This document shows positions 42,934 to 44,982 of a stretch of DNA of 44,982 nt, in pieces. A model generated the notes under the pieces. The model saw only the letters and a program-made list of their open reading frames with translations, was not told the origin of the DNA and did not search any database. A program made the position numbers and the translations under genes. Within the stretch, counting starts at the first letter, position 1. Each line of letters begins with the position of its first letter. Source of the stretch: Rugamonas violacea (GTDB taxonomy: Bacteria > Pseudomonadota > Gammaproteobacteria > Burkholderiales > Burkholderiaceae_D). The stretch covers positions 45,931 through 90,912 of the forward strand of contig NZ_JAEMNU010000123.1 in NCBI RefSeq assembly GCF_016461825.1. Direction: 5' to 3'.

Positions 42934-43917
42934 ATGAAGGTATGCATCATCGGCGCCGGCGCCATCGGCGGATTTCTCGGTGCCCGGCTGGCGGCGGCCG
43001 GCGCCTGCGAAGTGAGCGCACTGGCGCGCGGCGCCACCCTGGCCGCCCTGCGCGCGCACGGCTGGCGCCTGCAACAAAACGGCGCCCTGCTGCAAGTGCC
43101 GGCCCGCGCCGCCGAGCGGGCCGCCGAACTGGGCCCGCAGGATCTGGTGATCATCGCCGTCAAGGGGCCGGCGCTGGCCTCCGTCGCCGCCGACATCGCC
43201 CCCCTGCTCGGCCCGCAAACCATCGTGCTGCCGGCCATGAACGGCGTGCCCTGGTGGTTCGGCAGCGGCATTGAGGCGCTCGGCGAGGCCCCGCTCGACA
43301 GCGTCGACGCGGGCGGCCGCGCGGCGGCGGCGATTCCCCTTGCGGCCGTGCTCGGCTGCGTGGTGCACGCCAGCACCGCCACCACCGAACCGGGCGTGGT
43401 GGCGCACAAGATGGGCCAGGGCCTGATCATCGGCGAACCGGCCGGCGGCGAGTCGGCGCGGGCGCGGGCGGTGTGCGAGCTGTTCCGCCATGCCGGCTTC
43501 GACGTCACGCTGTCGCCACGGATACGCTACGACATCTGGTACAAGCTGTGGGGCAATATGACGATCAACCCCGTCTCGGCCATGACCGGCGCCACCACCG
43601 ACCGCCTGCAGGACGACGAGCTGGTGCGCAACTTCTGCTCCGCCGCCATGCGCGAGGCCGCCGCCGTCGGCGAGCGCATCGGCTGCGCCGTGCTGCAAAC
43701 GCCGGAGGAGCGCCACCTGGTCACGCGCAAGCTGGGCGGCTTCCGCACCTCGATGTTGCAGGACGTCGAAGCCGGCCGCGCCATCGAGCTCGACAGCATC
43801 GTCGGCGCCGTGCGCGAGATCGGCCAGCGCGTCGGCGTCGCCACGCCCAACATCGACGCCCTGTTCGGCCTGGCCCGTTTGTTCGCGCGCGGACGGGGCC
43901 TGTATCCGGCCGCTTAG
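42934..43917 (+). CDS. panE: 2-dehydropantoate 2-reductase (PanE/ApbA family)
   Basis: A 327-residue NADPH-dependent reductase that makes pantoate for coenzyme A. It has the N-terminal Rossmann motif CIIGAGAIGGFLGARL (about 3-18), VIIAVKGPAL, the catalytic-Lys region RYDIWYKLWGNMTINPVSAMTGAT and RTSMLQDVEAGRAIELDSIVGAV. The Lys in YKLWGN and Glu in the C-terminal block are the expected catalytic residues. Several paralogues of this family exist in Burkholderiales, so it may act on another 2-oxo acid. GGGGAG precedes ATG 42934. The upstream 42515-42933 region is a divergent promoter region shared with the sugar transporter; no other gene is seen in it. Confidence 0.9.
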   Translation: MKVCIIGAGAIGGFLGARLAAAGACEVSALARGATLAALRAHGWRLQQNGALLQVPARAAERAAELGPQDLVIIAVKGPALASVAADIAPLLGPQTIVLPAMNGVPWWFGSGIEALGEAPLDSVDAGGRAAAAIPLAAVLGCVVHASTATTEPGVVAHKMGQGLIIGEPAGGESARARAVCELFRHAGFDVTLSPRIRYDIWYKLWGNMTINPVSAMTGATTDRLQDDELVRNFCSAAMREAAAVGERIGCAVLQTPEERHLVTRKLGGFRTSMLQDVEAGRAIELDSIVGAVREIGQRVGVATPNIDALFGLARLFARGRGLYPAA

Positions 43918-43974
43918 GAGTATGCTGGGCGGGTGCCGGCGTCGGTGCAATGTCAGCAGCCAATCGGAGACCCC

Positions 43975-44241
43975 ATGGACAACGATTTTCGCCTGGTAGC
44001 ACGGCGCCTGGTGCCGACGGACGCCCATGTCCTGCGCGGTTGTCTGGTGGCGGCCGGCATCCGCGCCGTCGTCACCGACGATCAGCATACCCAGGCCAAC
44101 CTCCTGCTCGCCCCGGCCATCGGCGGCGCGCGGGTGCTGGTGCCCGAGGCCGATTTGGCATTGGCGCGCGAAATCCTCGCCGCCTTCGAGCGTGGCGACC
44201 TGGCGCTGCCGGATGACGCCGACTTCGGCGCGGCCGGCTGA
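43975..44241 (+). CDS. DUF2007-like small protein
   Basis: An 88-residue protein. FRLVARRLVPTDAHVLRGCLVAAGIRAVVTDDQHTQANLLLAPAIGGARVLVPEADLALAREILAAFERGD has the beta-alpha-beta pattern of the DUF2007 (signal-transducing-like) family: transfer across a helix, D/H pocket and the VPEADLALAREIL end. The short acidic C-terminus is variable. Start 43975 has CGGAGA upstream. No role is known; it follows panE after 57 bp, possibly in the same operon. Confidence 0.75.
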   Translation: MDNDFRLVARRLVPTDAHVLRGCLVAAGIRAVVTDDQHTQANLLLAPAIGGARVLVPEADLALAREILAAFERGDLALPDDADFGAAG

Positions 44242-44257
44242 AGCGGCGAGCCGGAAT

Positions 44258-44982
44258 CTACAGCGCGGTCGGCGGCTGCTGCGAAGTCAGCAGCGCGGCG
44301 GCGAGCAGCACCGCCAACAACAGCAATGCCTCCATCCTCAGCACCGTGCGCACCAAGCGCAGGCCCCGTTCCGAGCGCGCGGCGGCGGGCAGTCCGACCA
44401 ACTTGTTGTAGCCGCCCAGCGCCACCGCCAACCCAACCAAGCCAAGCTTGGCCAACAACGTCAGTCCGTAGGCGGTGTGCAGCAGATTCCCGCCCGTGCC
44501 CACCCGATGCCAGCCGCTATAGACGCCGGTGGCGGCGATCACCACCAGCGCCAGCACCGCCGCCTGCGACATCCGCTCCAGATAGCGCGCCGTGCGCCCG
44601 CCGTCCGCCGCCGCGCCGGCCAGCCGCGCGCCGTTGAAGACGAAACAAGCCGACAGCAAGACCACGCCGGTCCACAGCGCGATCGCCGCCAGATGCAGCG
44701 ACTCGGCCGCCAGCGGCAGACTCCAGAAACCGGCCTCGCCGGCGTGCCCCATCGTGGCGCGCGTGTAGGCGAACACGGCCAGCGACAACACCACAGCCGC
44801 CTCGCCAAGCAGCCCGGCGCCGCCCATTCCGCGCAGCACCAGCAACACCGCCATGACGACGATGGTGACGCAGCCGGCGTGGCCGTGGTCGGTGGTGGTG
44901 AGCATCGTCCAGAACATGCCGGACGCCTCGTCCAGCGGCAGGCCGCTCATCACGGCGGTCGACGCCCACAGCGCCGCCACGC
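44258..44982 (-). CDS. CopD family copper-resistance membrane protein, partial
   Basis: The 3' part of a gene that continues past the window edge; at least 240 residues are visible. It has about six membrane segments with the CopD/YebZ signatures: LHLAAIALWTGVVLLSACFVFNGARL, VALVVIAATGVYSGWHRVGTGGNLLHTAYGLTLLAKLGLVGLAVALGGYNKLV and SERGLRLVRTVLRMEALLLLAVLLAAALLTSQQPP, listed in order. His and Trp residues in the middle helices fit copper handling. It is probably an inner-membrane copper importer-like protein. The neighbouring gene upstream, which would tell whether a CopC partner is present, is not in the window. Confidence 0.85.
   Translation of the reverse strand, partial: VAALWASTAVMSGLPLDEASGMFWTMLTTTDHGHAGCVTIVVMAVLLVLRGMGGAGLLGEAAVVLSLAVFAYTRATMGHAGEAGFWSLPLAAESLHLAAIALWTGVVLLSACFVFNGARLAGAAADGGRTARYLERMSQAAVLALVVIAATGVYSGWHRVGTGGNLLHTAYGLTLLAKLGLVGLAVALGGYNKLVGLPAAARSERGLRLVRTVLRMEALLLLAVLLAAALLTSQQPPTAL

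Overview
The window looks like chromosome of a high-GC betaproteobacterium of the family Oxalobacteraceae (Massilia, Duganella or Janthinobacterium relatives). This is inferred from strong G/C codon bias, a phasin gene, a PEP-CTERM protein, the rnr-rlmB pair and the general style of the signalling proteins. It is not an identification. No rRNA, CRISPR array, prophage or complete insertion sequence was found.

Layout. 89-3427 (minus): rnr and rlmB, RNA metabolism. 3600-6680: five identical tRNA-Leu(CAG) genes, four with a clear sigma70-type promoter and all with their own terminator; a DnaJ-TonB fusion gene sits between copies 1 and 2, and a 136-bp MITE-like repeat between copies 2 and 3. 6763-8735: a GlxA-type AraC regulator divergent from a DJ-1/PfpI protein and a cupin. 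8788-10242: qorB divergent from an HxlR regulator, with candidate operators between. 10329-13977: a hybrid sensor kinase with a degenerate receiver, a membrane diguanylate cyclase and a small secreted or membrane protein. 14075-14638: phasin. 14845-18871: a FAN1-like VRR-NUC nuclease and a DinG/XPD-type helicase carrying an N-terminal nuclease domain, preceded by a near-consensus LexA (SOS) box. 18852-21887 (minus): two LiaI/LiaF-like membrane proteins with a LytS-type kinase and a LytTR regulator. 22135-24517 (minus): a 53-residue protein, a LysR regulator, a hemolysin III protein and a lipoprotein.

24664-28617 holds a degenerate patatin-like protein, a PEP-CTERM protein and a chemoreceptor. 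28684-32904 holds cysC, a DHH phosphoesterase, chrA and a sulfotransferase; together they could make PAPS, use it and dispose of PAP. 33016-36185 holds a lipoprotein, a periplasmic L-asparaginase and a di-haem cytochrome c peroxidase. A second MITE copy follows, then an aldehyde dehydrogenase. 38086-42514 (minus) is a complete CUT1-type sugar ABC transporter (binding protein, two permeases, ATPase). 42934-44982 holds a PanE-type reductase, a DUF2007-like protein and the 3' part of a CopD-family gene cut by the window edge.

The most unusual items are the SOS-box-controlled FAN1/helicase pair, the candidate PAPS/PAP module, the J-domain-TonB fusion, the LiaF/LytSR operon and the array of separately transcribed identical tRNA genes. 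All functional calls are from reading the sequence by eye; no database search was possible.
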